Below the pieces are notes generated by a model. The model made no database searches. It was not told the origin of the DNA and was given only the letters and a program-made list of their open reading frames with translations. Shown in pieces: positions 50,369-59,752 of a DNA stretch of 64,000 nucleotides. Positions within the stretch are counted from its first letter, which is position 1. Every line of letters starts with the position of its first letter. The position numbers were made by a program, and so were the translations under genes. This stretch comes from Pseudomonadota bacterium (GTDB lineage Bacteria > Pseudomonadota > Gammaproteobacteria > Steroidobacterales > Steroidobacteraceae): the NCBI GenBank assembly GCA_023391815.1, contig JAEWAF010000052.1, forward strand, positions 5,317 to 69,316. The letters run 5' to 3'.

Positions 50369-51112
50369 ATGCTGACTGCTAGCTATTCAATTGCTTTACG
50401 CTCGTACGGACCAGGGAGCACGGTCGATACTCACGATTTCTCGCAACTCGTGTTGCCGTTGACGGGCAAGCTGTCGATGGACATCGCGGGTCGCGAAGCT
50501 GTGCTGGACCGAACGGTTGCCGCTTATGTCGAGGCGGGCTCCCGCCACGATCAGGTGAGTAGCGTGAGCAATCGTGCGCTCATTTTGGATCTGCATCCTC
50601 GAGACCTCGATGAGCGGATCGCGGACCGCCTTGCTACGCGCCCGTACCGCTCGCTGACGCCGGAAGCGACCGGGCTCATCGACTACATGGGCGCTGCCGT
50701 CACGAAAGGCCGCGTACTTCCTCGCAAGTTGCAGCTCTGGGTGCCGTTGCTGGTGGATGCGCTTCTGGGAGAGGAGCCTCAGCTACCGTCTCGGTTGGCC
50801 TCGTTGCTCGCCGTCGTGGAAGCCGATCTTTCGAAGCAGTGGACCGTGGAGCTCATGGCGGAGCGGGTCGGTGTTAGCACCAGCCGGCTACATGCCCTCT
50901 TTCAAGAATCGCTCGGCAAAGCGCCTCACGCATGGCTTACGGAGTTGCGCTTGGAACACGTCTGTCGGTTGCTGACCCACACCGATCGGCCCATCGCCGA
51001 GCTGGCCTATCGCTTCGGCTACGCGGATCAGAGCGCGTTGACCCGAGCCATGCGCAAGGCTACCGGTCTCACGCCAGCCGCCTATCGTCGGCAGGCAAGA
51101 GTCCGGGACTAA
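50369..51112 (+). CDS. AraC-family transcriptional regulator with N-terminal cupin
   Basis: A 247-residue AraC regulator starting at ATG 50369; GTG 50348 is open upstream but overlaps the HxlR stop. Residues ~1-85 form a cupin-like sensor (HDFSQLVLPLTGKLSMDIAG; VEAGSRHDQV). The C-terminal two helix-turn-helix motifs are WTVELMAERVGVSTSRLHALFQE and RPIAELAYRFGYADQSALTRAMRKATGLTPAAYRR. It is 10 bp after hxlR and 54 bp before an EamA transporter, so it may control the transporter. Confidence 0.92.
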   Translation: MLTASYSIALRSYGPGSTVDTHDFSQLVLPLTGKLSMDIAGREAVLDRTVAAYVEAGSRHDQVSSVSNRALILDLHPRDLDERIADRLATRPYRSLTPEATGLIDYMGAAVTKGRVLPRKLQLWVPLLVDALLGEEPQLPSRLASLLAVVEADLSKQWTVELMAERVGVSTSRLHALFQESLGKAPHAWLTELRLEHVCRLLTHTDRPIAELAYRFGYADQSALTRAMRKATGLTPAAYRRQARVRD

Positions 51113-51166
51113 AACACGAGAGCTTCGGTCAAGACCCGGTATCCGCTCTCGACCTATCCTGCGAGC

Positions 51167-52144
51167 ATGCGAAACGACAGACGGACAATTGCAGGTGTCC
51201 TGTGCGGCATCGGCGCCGGCGCGCTCTGGGGCCTGGTATTCCTGGCGCCGGAGCTGGTTCGCGAGTTCAGTGCGTTACAGCTGACCATTGGCCGTTACTT
51301 GTTCTATGGGTTGTTCTCGGCATGCCTGATCGCACCCCTCTGGCACCGGTTGGTGCCGACACTGGGGCGACGCGAGTGGCTTGCGTTGGGTTGGCTGGCG
51401 CTCGCCGGCAATACGCTTTACTACATTCTGCTGTCGAGCTCCGTTCGCCTGGGCGGGATTGCGATGACCTCGCTCATCATCGGCTTTCTACCCGTCGCGG
51501 TCACGATCATCGGCAGTCGTGATCAGGGCGCGGTGCCGCTACGTCGTCTGATTCCCTCGCTGACACTCAGCGCTCTTGGCGCGGTGAGCATCGGCTGGCA
51601 GGCACTTGCCGGGCCAGCATCCGGCTCTGTCACCAAACAAGCGATCGGTCTGCTCTGCGGAGTCGGCGCGTTGGTATCGTGGACATGCTATGCCGTTGGC
51701 AACAGCCGCTGGTTGGCGCGCCTCGAGCACGTGTCTGCTCATGAATGGAATCTGCTCACTGGCGCAATGACGGGGGCGCAAGTTGTGCTGCTGATTCCGC
51801 TCGCGCTGGTGCTTTCGAACACCTCTCACGCGACGCTTGCCTGGGCGAAGCTCGCGGGCGTCGCGGCCGGCGTGGCCATTCTCGCTTCGCTGCTGGGCAA
51901 TTCGTTGTGGAACCGCGTGAGCAAGCTGCTGCCGCTCACGCTGGTCGGGCAGATGATTTTATTCGAGACGCTGTTCGCGCTGATCTATGGCTTTCTTTGG
52001 GAGCGGCGCTGGCCAACGCCGCTCGAATGTGTCGCGTTCACGCTGGTCGTGCTCAGTGTGATCTCGTGTCTGGCCGCGCATGCGAAATCACCTGCGCGGC
52101 CGACCACCGAAACGATCACTTCTTGCTCTTCAGCCAATGCATGA
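51167..52144 (+). CDS. EamA/DMT-superfamily transporter
   Basis: A 325-residue inner-membrane protein with ten predicted helices in two EamA repeats (first helix CGIGAGALWGLVFLAPELV; LGLGWLALAGNTLYYILLSSSVRLGGIAMTSLII-type segment in repeat 1; repeat 2 starting near residue 165). DMT proteins export metabolites or amino acids by exchange or proton drive; the substrate is unknown. It follows the AraC-family gene by 54 bp and likely answers to it. Its 3' end overlaps the convergent DUF885 gene by 29 bp. Confidence 0.9.
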   Translation: MRNDRRTIAGVLCGIGAGALWGLVFLAPELVREFSALQLTIGRYLFYGLFSACLIAPLWHRLVPTLGRREWLALGWLALAGNTLYYILLSSSVRLGGIAMTSLIIGFLPVAVTIIGSRDQGAVPLRRLIPSLTLSALGAVSIGWQALAGPASGSVTKQAIGLLCGVGALVSWTCYAVGNSRWLARLEHVSAHEWNLLTGAMTGAQVVLLIPLALVLSNTSHATLAWAKLAGVAAGVAILASLLGNSLWNRVSKLLPLTLVGQMILFETLFALIYGFLWERRWPTPLECVAFTLVVLSVISCLAAHAKSPARPTTETITSCSSANA

Positions 52145-53858
52145 CCTGCTCGCGCAGCATCGGTAAGGTCACCGAGCCGTTCTCCAGCAGCACGGTGTGG
52201 AACTCGCGGATGTCGAAGCGCGAGCCCAACGTTTGTTCGGCCTGCTTGCGAAGCGCGAAGAATTCCAAGGCGCCGGTGTCGTAGGCGGTGAGTTGGCCCG
52301 GCCACATCGCGACCCGGTCCACCAGGGCTTTGGCGGTGTTGTCGTCGAAGCGACCGCTGTCGGCGACGAACTTGACGGTCTGTTCGCGCGTCCAGCCGAA
52401 CATATGAATGCCGGGGTCCACGACCATGCCGCGTGCGGGCCATAAGCGTCGATTCGCGAGTGCGTACTTGGAGCTGTACAAGCCCATCTCTTCCGCCAGC
52501 GCTTCGGCGTAACGTGCCCAGCCTTCCACGAATCCGGAGTTACCGACCAGCCGCGTAATCGGGTGAGCGGTCGGCCGCTCGGTCGCGAGGGCGATCTGCA
52601 AATGATGGCCCGGGTAAGCTTCATGAAACGCCGTGATCTCGGCGTTCGCTCGCGTCGTTTGCTGATAGGGGAACAGGGTGATGCGATACATCGCGGGTCG
52701 GCTGCCATCTTCGGCCGCGGGCCAATAGCTATCGCTGGCGGTCTGTTCCAGAAAATCCGGATAGGGCTCGACCACGATCTCCGCCTTGGGGACGCGAGAG
52801 AACCACTTCGGCATGTGATCCTTCGCGCGACCGACCGCCGCCTGCGCGTACTTCAGCAATTCATCGCGGCTGGTGAAATGGTTCGCGGGGTCCTGTTTCA
52901 AGCGCTCCAGCAGCGTGGGCAAATCGTTGGCCTGGAGATCTTTTTTACCGATCGCGAGCGCGGTGGTCAGATTGCGCTCCACTTCGCGACGGCCCAGCTC
53001 GAACGTTTCCTTCGCGGGACGGTCCAGCGTGGTGTAGTTGCGGAAGGACGCCTGATAGCACTGCTCGCCGTCGGGGTTGGCCTTGATGGCGATGGATTCG
53101 CGCGCCTTGCCCAGATATTCGTTCTTCAGGAACCGATTGTATCGTTCCACCACCGGCTTGATTTGCTCGCTCAGCAGGGCGGCCCACGCCTTCTTGAACT
53201 CCGGCGATTCGTCGCGCGACGCCGGGTTGTACAGGGGCCATTCCTCCACGGGCTTGGCGAGAATGGCATCCAACTGTTCGATGAACAGCTTCACATTGGC
53301 TTTCGGGGTCGTGTAACCGGCGCGGAGACCTTCGCGCAGGTTGTCCAGCTCGTTATTCAGATAGCGCGGCAACTTGCTCCACCGGGCCAGCGCTTCACGC
53401 CGGGCCTGCTCGTTGCCGACGGGTTGGATGGTGGCGAGTTGAGTGGTCATGAACGGCCAGCCGGACATTTGATTCACCGGCCACAGCTCGTACTTACAAA
53501 CGCGCAACTGACGCGACGATTCCACCGCTTCCCGCAGGAAGCCGAGCACGACCCATTCCGGCTTGCCGAACAGCTGCGCCGAATCGATTTTCGCCAGTTC
53601 CCTGGACCAGCCGTCTTCCAATGCCTGCCAACGTTTCAGCGCGGCCAGCGAGTTGTCGCTCAAGCCATCCTGATGTTCCAGCGTCATGCCGCCGAACACC
53701 GCCGCTTCGGGGAAGTTCTTCACATACTCGGCAACGTAATTGTCGGCCAGCGCCACCACCCTGGCACCGATGTTTTGATTCGGTGGCGACGATTGCTCCG
53801 CCGTGCTCGCAACTCCCGCCCACAACGCAACCACTGCCGCTACCGTCGTTCTAAACAT
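52116..53858 (-). CDS. DUF885 family protein, exported
   Basis: A 580-residue protein from ATG 53858; residues ~1-20 (MFRTTVAAVVALWAGVASTAE) are a signal peptide, and the open frame upstream has no support. It belongs to the DUF885 family, with the zinc-binding-like HEAYPGHHLQIAL and the helical repeats with EEMGLYSSKYALANRRLWPARGMVVDPGIH. This HExxPGHH plan suggests a metallopeptidase, and some relatives hydrolyse peptides or lipids, but the reaction is not known for this one. It is transcribed alone on the minus strand, 72 bp from the DUF2268 gene. Confidence 0.9.
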   Translation of the reverse strand: MFRTTVAAVVALWAGVASTAEQSSPPNQNIGARVVALADNYVAEYVKNFPEAAVFGGMTLEHQDGLSDNSLAALKRWQALEDGWSRELAKIDSAQLFGKPEWVVLGFLREAVESSRQLRVCKYELWPVNQMSGWPFMTTQLATIQPVGNEQARREALARWSKLPRYLNNELDNLREGLRAGYTTPKANVKLFIEQLDAILAKPVEEWPLYNPASRDESPEFKKAWAALLSEQIKPVVERYNRFLKNEYLGKARESIAIKANPDGEQCYQASFRNYTTLDRPAKETFELGRREVERNLTTALAIGKKDLQANDLPTLLERLKQDPANHFTSRDELLKYAQAAVGRAKDHMPKWFSRVPKAEIVVEPYPDFLEQTASDSYWPAAEDGSRPAMYRITLFPYQQTTRANAEITAFHEAYPGHHLQIALATERPTAHPITRLVGNSGFVEGWARYAEALAEEMGLYSSKYALANRRLWPARGMVVDPGIHMFGWTREQTVKFVADSGRFDDNTAKALVDRVAMWPGQLTAYDTGALEFFALRKQAEQTLGSRFDIREFHTVLLENGSVTLPMLREQVMHWLKSKK

Positions 53859-53930
53859 CTTCACCGGAATCCCCTGTATGTAGTTCGATCGATGGATGGT
53901 AACAGCACGCTCGACCGGAACGCTCAACGC

Positions 53931-54839
53931 CTACTGCAGGCGAATCCCGGGATACCAACCGCTCTTCGCGAGGAACGCTTTCGCGTCGCTCGCTTCCAGG
54001 ATGTCGCGGAAGGCCCGGGGCTTGTCGGGGCTGTGTTGGTAGTAGGACTTCGCGATTCGATAGCCGACCCAATAGCCGAGGTCGCGCGGTTGTTCGATGG
54101 TGCTGTTGTCGACCCACTCGGATAAATCGGTCTTGTCCTGGTCGGCGGCGAACGCGGTTTCGATTTCCTTTTCGCGTCCCCGGGTCAACGGGCCGAAGTG
54201 CACGTAGGCGGTCTTGCCGGAGGTGAGCTCGGCGACCAGCTCGGCAGAGCCTTCCAGGAGAGATCGTTGCAACACTGTGAGGTGTTCTTCGTCCGCGCTG
54301 TTCGCGACCTGCTGAACGTGCGCGTACTCGTGCGCAATGACGTGCACGAAGCGATCTTCGAGATTGGCGGCGAACCAGTCGACCGCGCAAAGGGCTTCGA
54401 GGCCGATCTGCAATCCCGTCGCGGGATAACCGACGCCGACGGGCTTGCCCCGGCCGACGACGATGGTAACCGGGGGAATACGCGCCCGGGGATAAAGTCT
54501 AACCAACTCGCGCAACGAGACATCCAGCCGCTGCCGGACCTGCGGCAGTACTTCCATACACCGCTTGGCCTTCGTGTAGATCTCCGGCCGCTTCGTCATC
54601 GTCGCGGCGATATTGGCGGCGGTGACATTGCGAATCTTCATCAGCGTGTGCAGCCCCTCGGTGCCCACGTCGAGATAGTCGCGCTGGAGCTGCTCGACCG
54701 TCGGGTGCCCGCCGGCGGCATCGTAGAGCTTGTAGAAACGCTCGACGTCCTCGATCTGGATCTCCGGTCCGTCCGCGGCGTTTGCGGCTGAGGTGAGGGT
54801 GAGGGCGCAGAGCAGGACGGCGAGGCGGATTCGTTGCAT
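53931..54839 (-). CDS. DUF2268 putative zinc protease, exported
   Basis: A 302-residue protein with a signal peptide (MQRIRLAVLLCALTLTSAANAA). The zinc motif HEYAH is at residues 170-174 (VHVIAHEYAHVQQ), followed by a GSAELVAELTSG segment that should give the third ligand and a LGYWVGYRIAKSYY helix typical of DUF2268. The family is similar in plan to minor gluzincins, with unknown substrates. It lies between DUF885 and DUF4126 genes on the same strand, possibly a loosely linked set of envelope proteins. Confidence 0.88.
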   Translation of the reverse strand: MQRIRLAVLLCALTLTSAANAADGPEIQIEDVERFYKLYDAAGGHPTVEQLQRDYLDVGTEGLHTLMKIRNVTAANIAATMTKRPEIYTKAKRCMEVLPQVRQRLDVSLRELVRLYPRARIPPVTIVVGRGKPVGVGYPATGLQIGLEALCAVDWFAANLEDRFVHVIAHEYAHVQQVANSADEEHLTVLQRSLLEGSAELVAELTSGKTAYVHFGPLTRGREKEIETAFAADQDKTDLSEWVDNSTIEQPRDLGYWVGYRIAKSYYQHSPDKPRAFRDILEASDAKAFLAKSGWYPGIRLQ

Positions 54840-54900
54840 TCTCGTTCCTTGTGTCTTCGCGTTCTGACGCGCCTTCCCTTGATTGGGTTGCAGCGAGATT

Positions 54901-55479
54901 CTACAGCTCTTTGACCGATCCCCGCCGGCGCCGCGAGCGACGATACAGATAGATCGCCAGGACCATCACCGCCAGCAAACAAAGGATCGGTGCCAGTATG
55001 GCGAGTATCGAGAGTGTGGCGGCACCCGCGGTTTCAGCGGTGCTGACGACCGGATTGCCCAAGCCGCCCGTGAGCGCGGTACTCTTGATTCGAAGCAGGG
55101 CGGCTCCGGTTTTGGTGAGACTGGCGATGCCTCCGCCCGCAATCAGCGCGACGGGCCACCTCGCTTCCGGAGGCAGATCGACCATGACCGAAGCGCTGGC
55201 GAGCACGCCCGCCACGATGGCCAATGGACCGGCGAGCACATCGAGCAGGTGGTCGACGCCCGGAATATAAAACGCGAGCGTTTCCAGGATGGCGGCAGTG
55301 GCCAGGGCAATCAATGCGGGCGTGGTTTGCAGCCACGCAAACGAGTCGATCAGCGGGATATAGCCGGCGCGAGCGGCCAGACCCGCCACGAGCAACGGTA
55401 CAAACACGCGAAAGCCAGTCGCGGCCGCCAGGCCGATGCCCAGCGCGATGCTGAAAAGCGTGCTCAGCGAGATATCCAC
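54901..55479 (-). CDS. DUF4126 family membrane protein
   Basis: A 192-residue inner-membrane protein with four or five helices (LFSIALGIGLAAATGFRVFVPLLVAGLA at the start; LAILAPILCLLAVMVLAIYLYRRSRRRR at the end). The N-terminal GFRVFVPLLV and the LLDVLAGPLAIVAGVLASASVM region are family signatures. The function is unknown. It stands 61 bp from the DUF2268 gene, and 38 bp from the sigma-54 activator's end, all on the minus strand. Confidence 0.88.
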   Translation of the reverse strand: MDISLSTLFSIALGIGLAAATGFRVFVPLLVAGLAARAGYIPLIDSFAWLQTTPALIALATAAILETLAFYIPGVDHLLDVLAGPLAIVAGVLASASVMVDLPPEARWPVALIAGGGIASLTKTGAALLRIKSTALTGGLGNPVVSTAETAGAATLSILAILAPILCLLAVMVLAIYLYRRSRRRRGSVKEL

Positions 55480-55517
55480 GGCGGCAGTCTAGCCTGATCG
55501 GCCGCGACTCGCCCACA

Positions 55518-56663
55518 TCACCTCGGGTCTCGTCCCTCACCCCCACTGACGTAAGTCGGGAGCTCGCTCGCGCGAGCCAACCGATCCGCCGATCCGGCCT
55601 GAATATGAATGAGCCCAAATCGTTTGAGCAGCTTGCGTAGCACGTTACGCGACAGGCCGAGCAGCTTCGCGGTATGGACCTGGTTGTGGCCGCAGAACAT
55701 GAACGCCCGGCGAATGGTCAGCTCCTCCAGTCGCCGATGCAGATTCGTCGGCGGCTCGCGGAACAATCGCTGAAGCTGCTGCGAAATGAGATCGAGCGGG
55801 TTCGCAGTCGCGGCCGCGCCGAAGGCACCAGGCAAGTCGGTGAAGCGCAGATCTCGAGGCTGGATCTCCCCATCCGTCGCCAGCAATACCGCCGCGTGCA
55901 CGACGTTCTCGAGCTCACGAACATTCCCCGGCCACGAATGGTGCTGGAGCGTGCGTGCCGCTTCGGCAGCCAATACCGGCGGCGTGGCGTTCAATCGTCG
56001 GCTGTACACGGAAACAAAATGCCGGGCGAGCGGCAACACGTCGCCGGGCCGATCGCGCAAGGGCGGCAGGTGCACCGTGATGACGTTCAGCCGATAGAAG
56101 AGGTCGGCTCTGAAGCGCCCGGCCGCGATGGCTTCGGGCAGATCGACGTTCGTGGCGGCCACCAGCCGCACGTCGATGGCGATCGGCTTGCGCGAGCCGA
56201 CACGCACCACCTCCCGCTCCTGCAGAACTCGCAGCAACTTCACTTGGAGCGCATGCGGCAGGTCGCCGATCTCATCGAGAAACAACGTGCCGCCATTCGC
56301 TGCTTCGAACCAGCCCGCGCGCGATTCGGTCGCCCCCGTGAACGAGCCCGCCTGATGCCCGAACAGCTCCGCTTCCGCGAGCGATTGCGTCACCGCGCCG
56401 CAGTTCACCGCGATGAACGGCCCCTCGCGTCCACTGCGAGCGTGCACGTGGCGCGCCAGGAGCTCTTTGCCAGTGCCGGTTTCGCCAATGATGAGGATCG
56501 GTGCGTCGGCGAGCGCGACCCGATCGATCTGAGCCAGGAGCCGCTGCGATTTCGGATCGTTGAAGATCACGGCTTTGTCCCGAGTGAAGTCGGTGCGCGT
56601 CGCGAGCTTCGGTCCCGTGTCATTGTGAGTTGTCACTTGATCGAATCCGGTGTGCCAGTGCAT
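55518..56663 (-). CDS. Sigma-54-dependent transcriptional activator
   Basis: A ~381-residue bacterial enhancer-binding protein with no receiver or other large sensor domain. The start at ATG 56663 is preferred; longer frames to 56927 or 56717 would run over or close to the upstream binding sites. The AAA+ domain is complete: Walker A GETGTGKE (residues 60-67), the sigma-54 contact loop GSFTGA (106-111, where GAFTGA is usual), Walker B GGTLFLDEIGD and the sensor residues in RFRADLFYRLN. The Fis-type helix-turn-helix is HNQVHTAKLLGLSRNVLRKLLKRFGL. It is divergent from the TonB-receptor operon, which has a sigma-54 promoter and two palindromes, so it is very likely the activator of that operon. 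Confidence 0.92.
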   Translation of the reverse strand: MHWHTGFDQVTTHNDTGPKLATRTDFTRDKAVIFNDPKSQRLLAQIDRVALADAPILIIGETGTGKELLARHVHARSGREGPFIAVNCGAVTQSLAEAELFGHQAGSFTGATESRAGWFEAANGGTLFLDEIGDLPHALQVKLLRVLQEREVVRVGSRKPIAIDVRLVAATNVDLPEAIAAGRFRADLFYRLNVITVHLPPLRDRPGDVLPLARHFVSVYSRRLNATPPVLAAEAARTLQHHSWPGNVRELENVVHAAVLLATDGEIQPRDLRFTDLPGAFGAAATANPLDLISQQLQRLFREPPTNLHRRLEELTIRRAFMFCGHNQVHTAKLLGLSRNVLRKLLKRFGLIHIQAGSADRLARASELPTYVSGGEGRDPR

Positions 56664-56774
56664 GCAGTATCGCAGCGAGTCCGGGCGAAGAAAAAGGCAC
56701 GGTATGCATTTGCCCATGAGCGTAACCGCGTGCTGCTCAAGGGGCAGCACATCGATGTATCGATTGGAGCAGCA

Positions 56775-56858
56775 AGTCACGGGCGGTGATTCGGTTGTGA
56801 CTGAAAAGGAACATGCCCGCTGAACGAAACGAGTCACGCGGCGGCTCGTGGCTGACTC
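56775..56858. promoter_or_regulatory. Two 28-bp palindromes, probable upstream activator sites
   Basis: AGTCAC-N16-GTGACT (56775-56802) and GAGTCA-N16-TGACTC (56831-56858) are each 28 bp, share an AGTCAC left arm, and are 56 bp apart centre to centre. They lie about 145-225 bp before the -24/-12 promoter, the usual distance for enhancer-binding proteins, and between the activator gene and its probable target operon. Confidence 0.6.
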
Positions 56859-57000
56859 GAGTGGAACAGCGAACTTCCCGGCGCCAACCCTGCGCTCACT
56901 CGATATGACCACATGTGATTTTTTCATGAGGATGGGAACAGCTGATAAAAACGACGTTTGAGATCCGCCGTGGTGCCCGGAGCAGGCGCGCCGATCTCGC

Positions 57001-57016
57001 TGGCATAACGGTTGCT
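57001..57016 (+). promoter_or_regulatory. Sigma-54 (-24/-12) promoter
   Basis: TGGCATAACGGTTGCT fits every defined position of the sigma-54 consensus TGGCAYRNNNNTTGCW, with the GG and GC elements at the right distance. The start of transcription would be near 57027, which rules out the TTG at 57012 as a start codon and favours ATG 57057. The divergent gene encodes a sigma-54 activator. Confidence 0.85.
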
Positions 57017-57056
57017 CACAGTAGCCGCCTGTATGTACACGCGGACCACGAGAATC

Positions 57057-59552
57057 ATGCTCAGGAAATATTCGAGACCGGCCAGCAACCGACCGGCGAT
57101 ACCCACCATGGCCGCGAGTGCGCTGCTGCCATGTGCGTTTTTGATGACCGGCGCTTCATATGGACAAGCTGCCGAGAGTGAGACTGAGACATCCGAAGGC
57201 GAGGCGATCCACGTTGCGGCCGCCGACGTGCGGAGTGCGGAAGCGGGAACGCTAGCGACTGTCGTGGTCACAGCGCGTAACCGCGAGGAGAAGTTGCAGG
57301 ACGTGCCGTTGTCCGTCTCGGTCGTCAGCGGCGAACAGTTGCAGCGGCTCGAAGCGGTCGACCTGAGCTCATTCGCGAGCCGCGTCGCCAACGTGTTCGT
57401 GCAACGTGACAATCCTCAACATCGAGCCGCGTCCATTCGTGGCATCGGCATGATGAGCAACACGCACGCTCAGGATCCGAGCGTCGGCATCATCGTCGAC
57501 GGCGTCAACTACGCGTACAACCCGCTCGCCGCGAGTGTCGAGTACACGGATGTCGCATCGTTGGAAGTCACGCGCGGGCCGCAGGGCACGTTGATGGGCA
57601 AGAACGCAACGCTCGGCGTCATCAACGTCATCACCAAGCGGCCGTCCTTCACCCCGGACGCCAGCTATTCGCTGGGCTATGGCGACAACGAGACCTTCAT
57701 CGGCAGGGCGTCCGGGGGCGGTCCACTGATCGAGGACGTGCTGGCCTGGCGCGGCGCCGTGTCGGTGCAGAGAGGAGCGGGCGCTTACGACAATAGATAC
57801 CGCAGTCCGGACGACACCTATGTCAACACGGATCGCGTGTCCGGTCGGGCGCAGTTGCTCTGGCAGCCCACCGACAATTTCTCCGCGCGACTCAGTGTGA
57901 ACTCACAGCCACGCACCACCGACAATTCCAACGGCTCCGAATTTCACACGCCGACCCCGACGGTGTACGCGGACGGCAGCCCGAACCCGCGCGGCACCGA
58001 TGCGTCGACCCGACTGGCACGGCGGTGGTTTCGGCAGTATCAGGACTTCGATTACGAACGCGATTACCTGAGCAACAAATATCACTTCAACGACGGGCAG
58101 GGGCCGCAGGTCACCAGCAGCAAGGGCGCCTCGCTGGAGCTGAACTGGAAGCGCGATGGCTACACGCTCACCTCCGTCAACGCGTACAACGACTATCACT
58201 TCAACGCCCGCTACAACGATGAAGGCACGCCGTTCGCCATTCAGCTCGGCAGCGGCAATCTGCATGACTATCGGCAGGTGAGCCAGGAGCTGCGCCTGAG
58301 CTCGCAGATCGGCGACTTCGTCGACTACCAGACCGGCGTGTACTACATCAACACGCGCATGAGAGATCAGGGCTCGCTCACCATCTACGGCGCGGACGCC
58401 GGAGCCTGGTACGCGAGCGTCAGCCAATACAACACGCTGGATCGAGATGCGGCCGGTCGTAACCTGATGCAGAGCTCCATCGATCACCTGGGCATCATCG
58501 GCAATCCCAAACAGGATCTGGATAACACCAGCCAGGCGGTGTTCGGCCAGCTCAACTGGCACTTCACGCCGGCGCTGACGTTGACCACCGGGTTGCGTTT
58601 CACTCGCGAGGACCGCAGGACCTCGAATACGACCTCTTATATCTATTCGCAGGGCTATGCGCCGGAGCTCAATCCGGTGGCGGTCAATGGCGTGCCGCTG
58701 GGTGGCTTCGCATCGACCTCGACGGGCGCGTTGAATACAACCGATCCGGCGCAGATCGCCGTGGCGAACGCGGTCGCGCAGAAATATTTTGGCGTCGCCA
58801 GCTACGCGGGCCTCAGCGATGCGCAGCTTCGCCAGGTCGCAGCGGCGAAGGCGATCCGAGCCGCGCGCATCGGCCGCGTGTGGAACGAGTACACGCCGCC
58901 CGCCTGGAAGGACACGCAACCGTCGTTCGTCGTCAGTCCGAGCTATCGCATCAACGACGACGTAAACACCTATGTTTCCTGGCAGTACGGCGAGAAGGCC
59001 GGCATCTCGCAGGCGAGGTTCGGCCTCCCGGCGCCCGCCAAGGCGGAGAAGAACAGCTCGTATGAAGTGGGTGTCAAGGCAACGTTGTTCGATCGCACCC
59101 TGACGCTCAATGCCGACGTGTTCGTCACGGATATCGAGGACTACCAGCAGGCGGTGCAGATCTTCGATGAGTACACCACCAATCTGAACGCCGACGGCAA
59201 TCTCTATTACATGTCGGCCACCGGCAATGCGAACAAGGTTCGAGCCAAGGGCCTGGAGCTCGACGGTTCCTACGAGGGCATCGAGCACCTGTCGGTCCGC
59301 TTTGCCGGCGCTTACAACGACGCGTACTACCGCGACTTCCCCAACGCAGGGCAGCCGGAGGAGCGTGGCAATCTGCCGCTGCCGTATCGGGATGCTTCGG
59401 GCCTCACGCTGCCGGGCGCCTCCAAATACACGTTCAACGTTGGTGCGGACTATCGCTATCCCATCTTCGACCGCAGCGAATTCCGCTTCAGCTTCAACAC
59501 GGCGTACCTCAGTAAGTACAGGTCGGATGTGGCGCTGTCGGAGTACAGCTGA
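57057..59552 (+). CDS. TonB-dependent receptor, truncated by an in-frame TGA
   Basis: An outer-membrane receptor of ~831 residues up to the TGA at 59550-59552. The start ATG 57057 leaves a ~30-base leader after the sigma-54 promoter; ATG 57033 is less likely. After the signal peptide and an acidic linker come the TonB box-like ATVVVTARNREEKLQDVPLSV, the plug (RLEAVDLSSFASRVANVFV; SLEVTRGPQGTLMGKNATLGVINVI) and most of the barrel. The reading frame continues after the TGA as a normal barrel end to 59741, so the gene seems to have lost its last ~62 residues by one base change. As a truncated protein it would lack the final strands and probably not fold. It heads the operon with DUF1549/1553, DUF1501 and a cytochrome. 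Confidence 0.88.
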   Translation: MLRKYSRPASNRPAIPTMAASALLPCAFLMTGASYGQAAESETETSEGEAIHVAAADVRSAEAGTLATVVVTARNREEKLQDVPLSVSVVSGEQLQRLEAVDLSSFASRVANVFVQRDNPQHRAASIRGIGMMSNTHAQDPSVGIIVDGVNYAYNPLAASVEYTDVASLEVTRGPQGTLMGKNATLGVINVITKRPSFTPDASYSLGYGDNETFIGRASGGGPLIEDVLAWRGAVSVQRGAGAYDNRYRSPDDTYVNTDRVSGRAQLLWQPTDNFSARLSVNSQPRTTDNSNGSEFHTPTPTVYADGSPNPRGTDASTRLARRWFRQYQDFDYERDYLSNKYHFNDGQGPQVTSSKGASLELNWKRDGYTLTSVNAYNDYHFNARYNDEGTPFAIQLGSGNLHDYRQVSQELRLSSQIGDFVDYQTGVYYINTRMRDQGSLTIYGADAGAWYASVSQYNTLDRDAAGRNLMQSSIDHLGIIGNPKQDLDNTSQAVFGQLNWHFTPALTLTTGLRFTREDRRTSNTTSYIYSQGYAPELNPVAVNGVPLGGFASTSTGALNTTDPAQIAVANAVAQKYFGVASYAGLSDAQLRQVAAAKAIRAARIGRVWNEYTPPAWKDTQPSFVVSPSYRINDDVNTYVSWQYGEKAGISQARFGLPAPAKAEKNSSYEVGVKATLFDRTLTLNADVFVTDIEDYQQAVQIFDEYTTNLNADGNLYYMSATGNANKVRAKGLELDGSYEGIEHLSVRFAGAYNDAYYRDFPNAGQPEERGNLPLPYRDASGLTLPGASKYTFNVGADYRYPIFDRSEFRFSFNTAYLSKYRSDVALSEYS

Positions 59553-59741
59553 ATTCCGGGCCACAGCATCACGGACCTGTCTGTCGGCATCGCCACGACG
59601 ACGCTGCAGAACAATGAGTTCGAAATCAGCCTGTTGGTGAAAAACGTGTTCGACGACGACACGCCGTTCAAACGAACCTGGAATCTGGTCACGCCGGCCG
59701 ACCCGCGATGGGCGGCCATCGTGGTCAGCGGCAAGTTGTAA
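59553..59741 (+). pseudogene. Detached C-terminal barrel segment of the TonB receptor
   Basis: In the same frame as the preceding receptor, 62 codons from 59553 to a TAA at 59739-59741 read IPGHSITDLSVGIATTTLQN, then FEISLLVKNVFDDDTPFKRT and end WAAIVVSGKL, the normal final strands of a TonB receptor. The usual residue before I-P-G in such barrels is Trp, so the TGA at 59550 is most simply a TGG codon changed at its third base. The segment has no start of its own and would be made only by read-through. Confidence 0.8.
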
Positions 59742-59752
59742 GGAGCCCAATC

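Noticed and set aside
57012..57056. TTG 57012 or ATG 57033 as start of the TonB receptor
   Set aside because: TTG 57012 is inside the sigma-54 -12 element and ATG 57033 leaves only about six bases of leader; ATG 57057 fits better.
57903..59750. 615-residue minus-strand frame opposite the TonB receptor
   Set aside because: Antisense to the receptor, no domain, rich in Arg and Val as other shadows.
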